From Bradyrhizobium sp. RD5-C2 (lineage in GTDB: Bacteria > Pseudomonadota > Alphaproteobacteria > Rhizobiales > Xanthobacteraceae), in the NCBI RefSeq assembly GCF_019972155.1, contig NZ_BOVL01000010.1, positions 151,895-215,894 of the forward strand: 64,000 nucleotides of DNA, written 5' to 3'. A program made the position numbers and the translations under genes. Below are positions 46,106 through 54,559 of the stretch, one piece after another. Numbering within the stretch: the first letter of the stretch is position 1; each line of letters begins with the position of its first letter. The notes under the pieces were generated by a model. The model was not told the origin of the DNA. It searched no databases and was given only the letters and a program-made list of their open reading frames with translations.

Positions 46106-48235
46106 ATGTCAAATTCGAAGGATGCGGTCCGCAAAATTCTCGATGCGGTCAGGGCCGACAAGCGCACGAGCCTCACCGCGCCCGAAGGCAAGGTGGTCTG
46201 CGACGCCTACGGCATTCCGGTGCCGAAGGAGGGCGTCGCCAAGTCGGCCGCCGAGGCAGCCCGGATCGCCTCCGACATGGGCTTCCCGGTCGTGATGAAG
46301 ATCGTCTCGCCCGACATCCTCCACAAGACCGAGGCGGGCGGCGTGATTGTCGGCGTCAAGAGCGCCGCGGACGCCGAGAAGAGCTACGAGACCATTCTGG
46401 CCAACGCCAAGAAATATAAGGCCGATGCCAAGATCGAGGGCATCCAGGTCCAGCAGATGCTGGGCGGCGGCACCGAGGTAATCGTCGGTTCGATCACCGA
46501 CGGCTCGTTCGGCAAGCTGGTCGCCTTCGGTCTCGGCGGCGTGCTGGTCGAAATCCTCAAGGACATCACCTTCCGCCTCGCGCCCGCGACCAAGGACGAT
46601 GCGCTGTCGATGCTCGACGGCATCCAGGCGCATGAGATGCTGAAGGGCGTACGCGGCGGCGAGCCGGTCAACCGCGAGGCGCTCGCCGACGTCATCGTCA
46701 AGGTGTCGCAGCTGGTCAGCGATTTCCCCGAGATCGTCGAGCTCGACCTCAATCCCGTGTTCGCCACCAGCAAGAACGCGATCGCCGCCGACGTGCGCAT
46801 CGTCGTCGACTTCGACTACAAGCCGCGCCCGGCGCCGCGCCCGACCGAAGAGATCGTCGCCGCGATGAGCCGCATCATGCAGCCGAAGGGCGTCGCCGTG
46901 ATCGGCGCCTCCGCCGAGGACGGCAAGATCGGCAACTCGGTGATGAAGAACCTCATCAACGGCGGCTACAAGGGCGAGATCTATCCGATCCACCCGAAGG
47001 CCGCGGAGATCCTCGGCTACAAGGCCTACAAGAGCGTCAAGGACGTGCCCGGCGTGATCGACACCGCGGTGTTCGCGATCCCGGCGAAATTCGTCGCCGG
47101 CGCGCTCGTCGAGTGCGGCGAGAAGAAAATCCCCGGCGCGGTGCTGATTCCCTCGGGCTTCGCCGAAGCCGGCGCACCCGAATTGCAGGCCGAGATCGTC
47201 GAGGTCGGCAAGAAGTACAACATCCGCCTGATGGGGCCGAACATTTACGGCTTCTACTATACCCCGGCCAACCTCTGCGCCACGTTCTGCACCGCCTATG
47301 ACGTCAAGGGCCATGCCGCGCTGTCGTCGCAGTCGGGCGGCATCGGCATGGCGATCATCGGCTTCTCGCGCTCGGCCAAGATGGGCGTGTCGGCGATCGT
47401 CGGCCTCGGCAACAAGTCCGACATCGACGAGGACGATCTGCTCGCCTTCTTCGAACAGGACCCCAACACCAATCTGATCGCGCAGCACTGCGAGGACCTG
47501 AAGGACGGCCGGGCCTTCGCGGAGGCCGCCAAGCGCGTCTCCAAGAAGAAGCCGGTGGTCGTGCTCAAGGCCGGCCGCACGTCTGCGGGTGCGAAGGCGG
47601 CGTCGTCGCACACCGGCGCGCTTGCCGGCAACGACAAGATCTACGAGGACGTGTTCAAGCAGTCCGGCGTGATCCGCGCGCGCTCGCTCCGGCAGCTGCT
47701 GGAATTCGCTCGCGGCGTACCGGTGCTGCCGACGCCGAAGGGCGAGAATGTCCTGATCATCACCGGCGCCGGCGGCTCCGGCGTGCTGCTGTCGGACTCC
47801 GTCGTCGACAACGGCCTGTCGCTGATGCAGATGCCGCCGGACCTCGATGCGGCGTTCCGCAAGTTCATCCCGCCGTTCGGCGCGGCCGGAAATCCTGTGG
47901 ATATCACCGGCGGCGAGCCGCCGATCACCTACGTCAACACGGTGAAGCTCGGTCTCTCCGACGAGCGCATCCACGCGCTGATCCTCGGCTACTGGCACAC
48001 CATCGTGACGCCGCCGATGGTGTTCGCCCGGAATATGGTCGAGGTGAAGAAGGAGATGGAGGCCAAGGGCTTCGTGAAGCCGATCGTCGCCTCGCTCGCC
48101 GGCGACGTCGAAGTCGAGGAAGCCGCCGAATATCTCTACCAGAACGGCATTCCGGCCTACGCCTATTCGACCGAGCTGCCGGTCGAAGTGCTGGGCGCCA
48201 AGTACAAATGGGCTCGCGGCGCGGGCCTCCTCTGA
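46106..48235 (+). CDS. ADP-forming acyl-CoA ligase (acetate/succinate-CoA ligase-like), possible oxalate-CoA ligase
   Basis: The 709-residue protein joins a beta part (ATP-grasp, residues 1-230, with VMKIVSPDILHKTEAGGV) to an alpha part (CoA-binding Rossmann domain from about 245, VAVIGASAEDGKIGNSVM, then the ligase domain). The expected phospho-histidine is H502 in SSHTGALAG. Such fused enzymes make an acyl-CoA from acid, CoA and ATP. Its promoter shares operators with gntR, the antiporter genes and others, so oxalate or formate is a likely substrate, giving an initial CoA ester to prime Frc. This is inference; acetate is the default family substrate. GGAGGA precedes the ATG and a terminator follows. 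Confidence 0.88.
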   Translation: MSNSKDAVRKILDAVRADKRTSLTAPEGKVVCDAYGIPVPKEGVAKSAAEAARIASDMGFPVVMKIVSPDILHKTEAGGVIVGVKSAADAEKSYETILANAKKYKADAKIEGIQVQQMLGGGTEVIVGSITDGSFGKLVAFGLGGVLVEILKDITFRLAPATKDDALSMLDGIQAHEMLKGVRGGEPVNREALADVIVKVSQLVSDFPEIVELDLNPVFATSKNAIAADVRIVVDFDYKPRPAPRPTEEIVAAMSRIMQPKGVAVIGASAEDGKIGNSVMKNLINGGYKGEIYPIHPKAAEILGYKAYKSVKDVPGVIDTAVFAIPAKFVAGALVECGEKKIPGAVLIPSGFAEAGAPELQAEIVEVGKKYNIRLMGPNIYGFYYTPANLCATFCTAYDVKGHAALSSQSGGIGMAIIGFSRSAKMGVSAIVGLGNKSDIDEDDLLAFFEQDPNTNLIAQHCEDLKDGRAFAEAAKRVSKKKPVVVLKAGRTSAGAKAASSHTGALAGNDKIYEDVFKQSGVIRARSLRQLLEFARGVPVLPTPKGENVLIITGAGGSGVLLSDSVVDNGLSLMQMPPDLDAAFRKFIPPFGAAGNPVDITGGEPPITYVNTVKLGLSDERIHALILGYWHTIVTPPMVFARNMVEVKKEMEAKGFVKPIVASLAGDVEVEEAAEYLYQNGIPAYAYSTELPVEVLGAKYKWARGAGLL

Positions 48236-48260
48236 TCGCCTGATCAGTCGAAGATCAGAG

Positions 48261-48296
48261 GCCGCCCCGGACATCGTCCGGGGCGGCTTTTTATTT
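48261..48296 (+). terminator. Rho-independent terminator after the acyl-CoA ligase gene
   Basis: Stem GCCGCCCCGGAC/GTCCGGGGCGGC with loop ATC, followed by TTTTTATTT. It lies 25 bases past the stop codon and is the strongest terminator in the window. Confidence 0.92.
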
Positions 48297-48506
48297 GGCT
48301 CCTGTCTGAGCCTTGCCGCCCGGGTGGGCGGGGAGGGCGATAGCAGCCCGATCGTTCGAAACCAGCCCGGGCTTTGCTGCTCCGTCCTGCGCGGGTTCCG
48401 CGCGCCCATTCCTTTTTCTCGACCGCGACCGGCCCACCAAGGCAGCTTGCCTTTCGCATCTGATGTGCTACTGATATGTCAGATAAGAATGATGGAGGAC
48501 GCCGCG

Positions 48507-49304
48507 ATGGAGTTGGCTGCAACAGGGATGACCGACCGCCAGCGCAAATATCGCGCGACCTACCGCGAGCGCGTGGTGGGCTGGTACAATGGCTGGCTGC
48601 ACGTCGTGCTGATCTACACGATCGGCTTCACCGCGCTGTACGTCTACCTGGCCAATGTGCACGACGTGAAATGGTGGGAATACCTCACCATTCCGGCGGT
48701 GTTCCTGATTGCGAACTTCTTCGAATGGGCGGTGCATCGCTTCGTCATGCACAGGCCGTCGAACGTGCCGCTGCTGCGCGCGATCTACAGCCGCCACACC
48801 CTGATGCACCATCAGTTCTTCACCGAGGACGAGATGCGCTTTGCCGATCATCACGACTGGCGCGTCACCTTCTTCCCGCCCTACGCGCTCGTGGTGTTCA
48901 CCCTGATGTCGATCCCGCCGGCGATCGTCGCCGGTCTCGTGATCTCGGCCAATACCGGCTGGCTGCTGATCACCACGACCACGTCGATGTACCTGATCTA
49001 CGAATTCATGCATTTCTGCTGCCACGTCGAGGAAAACGCCTTCGTGCGCAACATGCCGTTCGTCAACACCATCCGCCGACATCACACCGCCCATCACAAC
49101 CAGTCGATCATGATGGAGCGGAACATGAACCTGACCTTCCCGGTGATGGACTATGTGTTCGGCACCTCCGATCTCAACCGCGGCCTGCTGGGCCACGTCT
49201 TCAACGGCTACAGCACGCGCTACGTGAAGACCGACATGCGACGGACGGCGCGGACGCCGCGGGTCGCGATGAAGGAGCAATCGGTGCCGCATGCCGCAGC
49301 TTGA
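48507..49304 (+). CDS. Fatty-acid hydroxylase/sterol desaturase superfamily membrane protein
   Basis: The 265-residue protein has four or more membrane spans and a histidine-rich di-iron pattern: HRFVMH (about residue 74), HTLMHHQF, then HHDW, and near the end RRHHTAHHN. These motifs are the signature of the superfamily that hydroxylates lipids or carotenoid-like molecules using O2. I place the start at ATG 48507 because GGAGGA stands eight bases upstream; ATGs at 48489 and 48492 overlap that site. It leads a tight five-gene operon ending in an alcohol dehydrogenase, so a hydroxylated product may be oxidised further. Confidence 0.85.
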   Translation: MELAATGMTDRQRKYRATYRERVVGWYNGWLHVVLIYTIGFTALYVYLANVHDVKWWEYLTIPAVFLIANFFEWAVHRFVMHRPSNVPLLRAIYSRHTLMHHQFFTEDEMRFADHHDWRVTFFPPYALVVFTLMSIPPAIVAGLVISANTGWLLITTTTSMYLIYEFMHFCCHVEENAFVRNMPFVNTIRRHHTAHHNQSIMMERNMNLTFPVMDYVFGTSDLNRGLLGHVFNGYSTRYVKTDMRRTARTPRVAMKEQSVPHAAA

Positions 49305-49665
49305 ACCCAATCTCGCCGGCCTCGCCTGGTTCGGCCTGCTGTGGAGCGTGTGCTGCATCGGCTTCCTGCAACTCGCCGGCATGTATCCGTTGCGCGGACG
49401 CGCCGTTCTGGCGGTGACGATGACGACCACCTTATGGGCGATATTGCTCGCCGGCACGCTGGCGTTCGCCCTCGTCGAGCTGCGCTGGACCACCGTCGTC
49501 GTCGTGGGTGGTGTGCTGTTCCTGTTCCTGCCTGGGCTGTTTCAGGCCTTGCCGGACTGGTGGCGCGACGGACGCGCGGGACTGCGGCTGTCCTGCTGCG
49601 CCATGATTGCGGCGCTGGCGCTGCTGCTCCGCGTGGCTGCACCGTCGTTCCACATGTGGATCTAA
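49291..49665 (+). CDS. Hypothetical four-span membrane protein
   Basis: The 124-residue protein is unrecognised. It has four strongly hydrophobic segments (about 10-30, 38-60, 65-82 and 100-117) and little soluble sequence. Its start overlaps the end of the hydroxylase gene by 14 bases, so it is coupled to it. It could anchor or supply electrons to the hydroxylase, but nothing in the sequence binds a cofactor. Confidence 0.75.
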   Translation: MPQLEPNLAGLAWFGLLWSVCCIGFLQLAGMYPLRGRAVLAVTMTTTLWAILLAGTLAFALVELRWTTVVVVGGVLFLFLPGLFQALPDWWRDGRAGLRLSCCAMIAALALLLRVAAPSFHMWI

Positions 49666-49677
49666 GGGGAGGTCTCG

Positions 49678-49875
49678 ATGCCGAGCCACATCAAGCTGAT
49701 GCTGTCGCTGGCGTGCCTCGCCACGGCCGCCTGCGGGTACTTCTTCATGGTCTATCTCGGACAGCAGGGACCGAGCTATGCGGTCGCCTTCCTCGGCGTA
49801 TTCGCCACGGTCGCGATGTGGATCTTCCCCGAGGTCGTCAAGAAGGACCTCAAGATGCGCCCACCGGGATCCTGA
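49678..49875 (+). CDS. Small two-span membrane protein
   Basis: The 65-residue protein has two membrane segments (about 6-26 and 34-50) and a short basic tail (FPEVVKKDLKMRPPGS). AAGGGGAGG precedes the ATG. It starts 12 bases after the preceding membrane gene. Its length and compactness suggest a subunit or assembly factor of the neighbouring hydroxylase. I do not recognise a family. Confidence 0.72.
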   Translation: MPSHIKLMLSLACLATAACGYFFMVYLGQQGPSYAVAFLGVFATVAMWIFPEVVKKDLKMRPPGS

Positions 49876-49903
49876 CATGATGCTGCAGCACAGGGAGACT
49901 CCG

Positions 49904-50212
49904 ATGGCGAGCTATGCCGGGGACCGCACCATCGACGGCATTTCCGTGCTGGTCGACGGGGAGCCGCTGTCACCGCACTACGACCAGCTTCGGCTCACCG
50001 AGCACGGTTTTGAATGGAGCTATGAGGGGCCCGAGCCGGCACAGCTGGCCTTCGCGCTGCTCTACGATCATCTGCATGACGCGGTTGCGGCGAAGGCGCT
50101 GCACCAGAGCTTCATGCGGCGCATCGTCGCTAATTTCGGCAATGAATGGGAGCTCTCCTCGGCCGATCTCGACGAGGCGGTCGCGGCGCTGCGGTCCGGA
50201 CGCACGGTGTAA
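49904..50212 (+). CDS. DUF6166-like hypothetical protein
   Basis: The 102-residue soluble protein reads MASYAGDRTIDGISVLVDGEP at its start and continues with LSPHYDQLRLTEHGFEWSYEGP, then PAQLAFALLYDHLHDAVAAKALHQSFMRRIVANF. The pattern agrees with DUF6166, small proteins of unknown role. AGGGAG lies seven bases before the ATG. It is the fourth gene of the hydroxylase operon. Its two aromatic/acidic halves suggest a small single domain; no catalytic motif is evident. Confidence 0.7.
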   Translation: MASYAGDRTIDGISVLVDGEPLSPHYDQLRLTEHGFEWSYEGPEPAQLAFALLYDHLHDAVAAKALHQSFMRRIVANFGNEWELSSADLDEAVAALRSGRTV

Positions 50213-50245
50213 CCCCACGCTGATTTCCGGGCGAGAGAATATGAG

Positions 50246-51355
50246 ATGACCCTGACCTGTCGCGCGGCGGTGCTGCATCAAAGCGGAATGCCGCTCTCCA
50301 TCGAGCGCGTTTCGCTCGCACCACCCACGCCGACCGATGTCGTGGTGAAAGTGCGTGCCGCGGGGCTCTGCCACACCGATCTGGAGGTGATCGACGGATC
50401 GCTGCGCTATCCCTTGCCGATGATCCTCGGGCACGAGGCCGCCGGCGTGGTCGAGGAGGTCGGCAGCGCGGTCCACGAGGTGCACGTCGGCGATCACGTG
50501 ATCCTGTCCTGGAATCCGCATTGCGGGCACTGCTTTCACTGCGATCGGGCGCAGCCGATCCTGTGCGAGACCTATCTCGCGAGGGGCGCGAAAGGCGTGC
50601 ATTTCGACGGCGCGTCGAAAGCGCAGCTCGCGGGTGGCCGCAGCCTGACGCATCTGATGTTCCTCGGCGCATTCTCGGAATATGTCGTGCTGCCGGCGCA
50701 GCAGGCGATTGCCGTGCCCAAGGAGATCCCGTTCGATCGTGCCTGCCTGATCGGCTGCGGGGTCATGACCGGCGTCGGCGCCGCGCTGAACATCGCCGAC
50801 ATCGGCCATGGCGATACCGTGATGGTCACCGGCTGCGGCGCGGTCGGGCTGGCAGCGGTGCAGGGCGCCCAGCTCGCCGGCGCCGGCGCTGTTATCGCGG
50901 TCGACCTCGATGATGCAAAGCTTGCGCCGGCGCGGCAACTCGGCGCCACGCACGCCGTCAACGCGGCGCGCGAGGACCCGGTCCAGTTCGCCAAGGAGGC
51001 AACGCGCGGGCGGGGCGCCGACGTCATCCTCGAGGCGGCGGGCCATCCCCAGGCGTTTCGGCAGACCGCGGAGGCGGTGCGGCCGGGCGGTGAGGTGATC
51101 TGGCTCGGCAAGATCGACGTCACGCAAGACGTGAGTTTCCGCTGGGGCGCGTTGATGGGCGAGAAGCGGTTTCGCCGCTCGAGCTACGGCGGCGCGCGGC
51201 CACGGCGCGATTTTCCGTTGCTGGCGCAGGCCTATCTCGACGGCCGGCTCAAGCTCGACGAACTGATCACCGGCCGCTGCAGCCTCGACGGCATCAATGA
51301 TGGTTTTGAGGTGCTGCGGCGCGGACGGTCGATCCGCACGGTCGTCGAGTTCTGA
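50246..51355 (+). CDS. Zinc-dependent alcohol dehydrogenase (class III-like)
   Basis: The 369-residue enzyme oxidises an alcohol with NAD. Catalytic zinc ligands are visible as the Cys in GLCHTDLE (near residue 41) and the H-E of LGHEAAGVV. The structural zinc site is the four-cysteine lobe NPHCGHCFHCDRAQPILC. The Rossmann motif TGCGAVGLAAVQGAQ is near residue 194. It closes the hydroxylase operon, and only four bases separate its stop from that of the convergent GntR gene. A pathway in which the hydroxylase makes an alcohol that this enzyme oxidises is an inference from order alone. Confidence 0.9.
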   Translation: MTLTCRAAVLHQSGMPLSIERVSLAPPTPTDVVVKVRAAGLCHTDLEVIDGSLRYPLPMILGHEAAGVVEEVGSAVHEVHVGDHVILSWNPHCGHCFHCDRAQPILCETYLARGAKGVHFDGASKAQLAGGRSLTHLMFLGAFSEYVVLPAQQAIAVPKEIPFDRACLIGCGVMTGVGAALNIADIGHGDTVMVTGCGAVGLAAVQGAQLAGAGAVIAVDLDDAKLAPARQLGATHAVNAAREDPVQFAKEATRGRGADVILEAAGHPQAFRQTAEAVRPGGEVIWLGKIDVTQDVSFRWGALMGEKRFRRSSYGGARPRRDFPLLAQAYLDGRLKLDELITGRCSLDGINDGFEVLRRGRSIRTVVEF

Positions 51356-51359
51356 ACGC

Positions 51360-52118
51360 TTATAGCGTCGAACGCGCAAAACTCTCGATGTAGTCGATCA
51401 GGCTGTCGGAGGCTGCGCCTGCGGCGTCGACGCGGCGCTCGGCGACGGCTTCGGCGACGTCGGCGTGCAGCCGCGCCGCAAGCGGCAGGTCGGCCGCTTC
51501 CTTGTAATGCTGATACCAGAACCGGCGCGACAGGCCGTGCATCAGGCCCATGGCGCGGGACGCGAACTCGTTGCGCGACGCCGCCGAGATCAGCGTGTTG
51601 AACTGGTGATCCAGCCGCATGAACAGCAGATCGTCGGATTTTTCCGACGCGCGGCGCATGCCGGCGGCGATCTTGGAGAATTGCTTGCGTTGCTCGGTGG
51701 TGGCGCGCTCGGCGGCGCCGCGCGCCATCAGCCGTTCCAGCTCGCGCCGCACCTCGAGCAGGCGGAGCTGGGCGCGCAGGTCGATCTCCGACACCAGCAC
51801 GCCGCGACGGGCCAGGATGTTGACGAGGCCGTCGCGCGACAGCCGCTGCAACGCCTCGCGGATCGGGGTACGGCCGATGTCGAGCCGCTTGGCGAGCACG
51901 AGCTCGGACAGCGCGGTGCCGGGTGGCAGTTGCAGCGTCACGATCAGCTCTTCCAGCTCGGCATAGGCGCGATCGGTGAGGGTGATGTCGCCTTGCGGGA
52001 GCAGGGCCTGAGCGGCGGCGCGCGGCTTGCCGGCGGCGGCGGACGATGGCCGCGCCGGCCGGCGGTTTACTGCTGCGCGGGCGCGCACCGTGCTGGATCG
52101 TTTGCTCGAATCGGCCAT
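51360..52118 (-). CDS. GntR/FCD-family transcriptional regulator
   Basis: The 252-residue regulator has a basic, Ala/Arg-rich N-terminal extension (about 45 residues), a GntR helix-turn-helix (about 55-110: SELVLAKRLDIGRTPIREALQRLSRDGLVNIL) and an FCD domain (about 120-240). It lies between the alcohol dehydrogenase gene and the frameshifted MFS gene. Control of one or both neighbours is likely from position. Its DNA target is not obvious; a dyad TGCTATTATACAGCA lies at about 52132-52146, upstream of its own start, and could be an autoregulatory site. Confidence 0.87.
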   Translation of the reverse strand: MADSSKRSSTVRARAAVNRRPARPSSAAAGKPRAAAQALLPQGDITLTDRAYAELEELIVTLQLPPGTALSELVLAKRLDIGRTPIREALQRLSRDGLVNILARRGVLVSEIDLRAQLRLLEVRRELERLMARGAAERATTEQRKQFSKIAAGMRRASEKSDDLLFMRLDHQFNTLISAASRNEFASRAMGLMHGLSRRFWYQHYKEAADLPLAARLHADVAEAVAERRVDAAGAASDSLIDYIESFARSTL

Positions 52119-52234
52119 CGGGATCTTGCGTGCTATTATACAGCAGATACCTCACACGCCCTGCCGGCACTGACAAGGCCGCTCGATCGGCGCTACACCG
52201 AATCCGGCTGCGTGCCGCGAGCAGCAGCGCATCA

Positions 52235-53636
52235 TCAGTGCGAAATGCTCTCCAGCGTCCGGCCGCGGGTTTCCTCGCCGAGCAACAGCACCGCCAGCGC
52301 CGCCAGCACGAACGCGCCGGCGCCCAGTGCGAACACGCCGCTCTGTCCCGCCGCAGGGAGGATCACGCCGATCACATAGGGGCCGATCAGCGAACCGATT
52401 CGGCCGACCGCGGAGGCAAAGCCGGTTCCGGTGGCGCGGACATGGGTCGGGTACAGTTCAGGCGTATAGGCGTAGAGCGCCGACCACATGCCGAACAGGA
52501 AGAACTGCATGCAGAGGCCGGCGATGATGAGCTGGGTCTGGTCCGCCGCCGAGCCATAGAAGTGGCAGGCGATCGCGCCGCAGAGCAGGTTCATCACCAG
52601 CGTCGCCTTGCGACCCCAGGATTCGACGAGCCAGGCCGAGACCAGGAAGCCGGGGATGCCCGCGAGCGAGATCAGGATGGTGTAGAACACCGATTTGGTG
52701 ATCGGGAATCCCTTGGCCTGCAGCAGCGCGCCGAGCCACGTGGTCAGGCCGTAGAAGCCGAGCAGCGCGAAGAACCACAAGGTCCACAACATCGCGGTCC
52801 GCTTGGCGTAGATGCCCGAAAACAGCGTCCTCAGGCCGGTCACTTCCGACGCGGGCGCGAACCACCGGCGGCAGTTCCTTGCTGCCCAAACGATCGCGGA
52901 CCCTGCTTTCGATGTCGCGCACGGTCGCTTCGGCGCGCTCGGAATAGCCGTGGGACGCGAGCCAGCGCGGTGATTCCGGAACGTAGCGTCGCACGATAAG
53001 CACGAACACGGCCGGGATCGCCTGCAGGATGAAGACCCAGCGCCAGTCCGCGACCTGCAGCACGAAGTAGGTCAACAGGCCCGACGCGATGAAGCCGAGC
53101 GGCCAAAATCCTTCGAGGAACGCGATGTAGCGGCCGCGGTTCTTGGCCGGCATGATCTCCGAGACCATCGACTGCGCGACCGGAAACTCCATGCCCATGC
53201 CGAAGCCGAGCAGCAAGCGGGATGCGCCGAGCGCGGTCGCCGTCGTCGAGAGGCCGCAGCACAGGCTGCCCACTCCCCAGAAGATCATGCTGACCTGGAA
53301 GACGCGGGCGCGGCCGAAACGGTCGGCCAGCAGGCCGGCGGACGCGGCGCCGACGAACATGCCGAGGAAGCTCATGCTGGACAGCAGCCCGGTTTCCGCC
53401 GTCGACAGGCCGAAGGTCTGGCGGATCGAGCCGAGCACGAAGGTCAGCGCGGCCAGGTCCATGCTGTCGAAGAACCATGCGGTCGCGATGATGCCGAAGA
53501 TCCAGCGCTGATAGGAGGTCAGCGGCAGGCGTTCGAGCCGTGCCGCGATGTCGGCGACCTGCTGCGCCTGCGCGGTGCGCGCGACGGCGGCCGGAGCACG
53601 GCTTCCGGCCGATGCGGTGACGTCGGAAACGGTCAT
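52235..53636 (-). pseudogene. MFS transporter gene interrupted by a one-base frameshift
   Basis: The N-terminal part (264 residues in the frame starting at 53636) has six spans and MFS motifs (LADRFGRARVF, then VPESPRWL). The C-terminal part continues in another frame from about 52860 and contains the second six spans (VESWGRKATLVMNLL, then GEETRGRTLESISH). One extra base near 52852-52862 (in the run gcgggcgcga) would explain the shift; without it the product would be about 466 residues, normal for sugar/aromatic-acid MFS symporters. Either the gene is truly broken or the assembly has an indel. Upstream on the minus strand are TTGACA and -10-like boxes. Confidence 0.8.
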
Positions 53637-54000
53637 GCTGTCCTCCCCAAGTGGACGTTGCCGGGCTCTTGTCGGCCCGTTCTATAAAATGTCACACGGA
53701 TAGCAGTGATATGTCAATTGGTGATCACGTGCGAATTGGCAACGTGAGCCGGCCTGCGGCGCCCGACTGGGCCAGAGACGAATCGGCGCGCGGCGCCGGC
53801 CCTCTGTGATCTGATCGACGTTCGATGCCGCTTCGGACATCTTCCGAAGCGGCATCAAAGCCCGGTTAACGGCATCCGAGAAATCGGGGCCTGTCCGATA
53901 ATCCGGCTTTAATGGGGGCCGACTAAAGGTCTTCCTGTTGCAGCGTACCGGATGCCGGGAGGTATCCGATATTGGGTCCGGAGGAGGCGTTTTCCCCATC
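53637..54000. other. Divergent intergenic region with a long hairpin
   Basis: No gene is seen. The hairpin GATGCCGCTTCGGA/TCCGAAGCGGCATC (53824-53856) has a 14-base stem but no T-run on either side. The MFS promoter (TTGACA at 53711-53716 on the minus strand) is at the left, and the start of the hypothetical gene at 54001 at the right. Confidence 0.6.
53824..53856. repeat. 14-bp stem hairpin related to the one at 55409
   Basis: Arms GATGCCGCTTCGGA and TCCGAAGCGGCATC. The centre CGGACATCTTC resembles CGGACATTATTC at 55418-55430, so both may be copies of one mobile or REP-like hairpin. Confidence 0.6.
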
Positions 54001-54408
54001 ATGTCAGTTCAGGTCGATTTGGATTTTGCGAGCGACGATCGCGCAAGGGCGCAGATCGGCGCAGCGGTGAGCTATCTGCTGAGGGACGCGACCGGTGCCG
54101 CGCGTGAGCATGCGGTCGAGATAATTGTCGAGATGGTTCGCGATGTCGCAAGCCGGCCGGCCGGCCTCGAAGCGGCGTCGCTTCAGCCGCTCATGAGCGG
54201 CGTCACCTATCGGGATTTTGTGATCGATGCCTACCGGCGCGATGTCGATCGCTGGCGCGCGACCATCCGCCGGTCGAACGGCAAGAAGATCCGGATCGCG
54301 TCTCCGCCGTCGGTGCGCGACGAGGCGACGACGACGGCGGATGCGATCACCGCCGAGAAGGCCATCGAATTCGCGAGGCGCGCGATCGATATGGGCGAGG
54401 TGCTCTGA
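54001..54408 (+). CDS. Hypothetical soluble protein
   Basis: The 135-residue protein is unrecognised: acidic N-terminus MSVQVDLDFASDDRARAQIG, helical middle (about 20-60) and a C-terminal helix with AEKAIEFARRAIDMGEVL. The ATG at 54001 follows GGAGGAGG but at a long distance (13 bases). No in-frame alternative start is better. It precedes the NYN-domain gene by 150 bases. No signal, membrane span or metal motif is visible. Confidence 0.6.
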   Translation: MSVQVDLDFASDDRARAQIGAAVSYLLRDATGAAREHAVEIIVEMVRDVASRPAGLEAASLQPLMSGVTYRDFVIDAYRRDVDRWRATIRRSNGKKIRIASPPSVRDEATTTADAITAEKAIEFARRAIDMGEVL

Positions 54409-54559
54409 CCACGCTGGCCGAGGGTGCATTCGCCGCGAAAGTCCCGGCGATGCCACCGACCCTATGCTTGGGACGCACGATGTGCTCCGATGCGGCGGCT
54501 GCGCCGGTTCCGGAACTGTGCGCGCATCTTGATCCATCGTATCCCAGCAGAGAGACGCC

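Noticed and set aside
46109..48409. A 766-codon minus-strand frame opposite the acyl-CoA ligase
   Set aside because: The forward ligase has all catalytic motifs; the reverse frame is Arg/His/Asp-rich shadow sequence.
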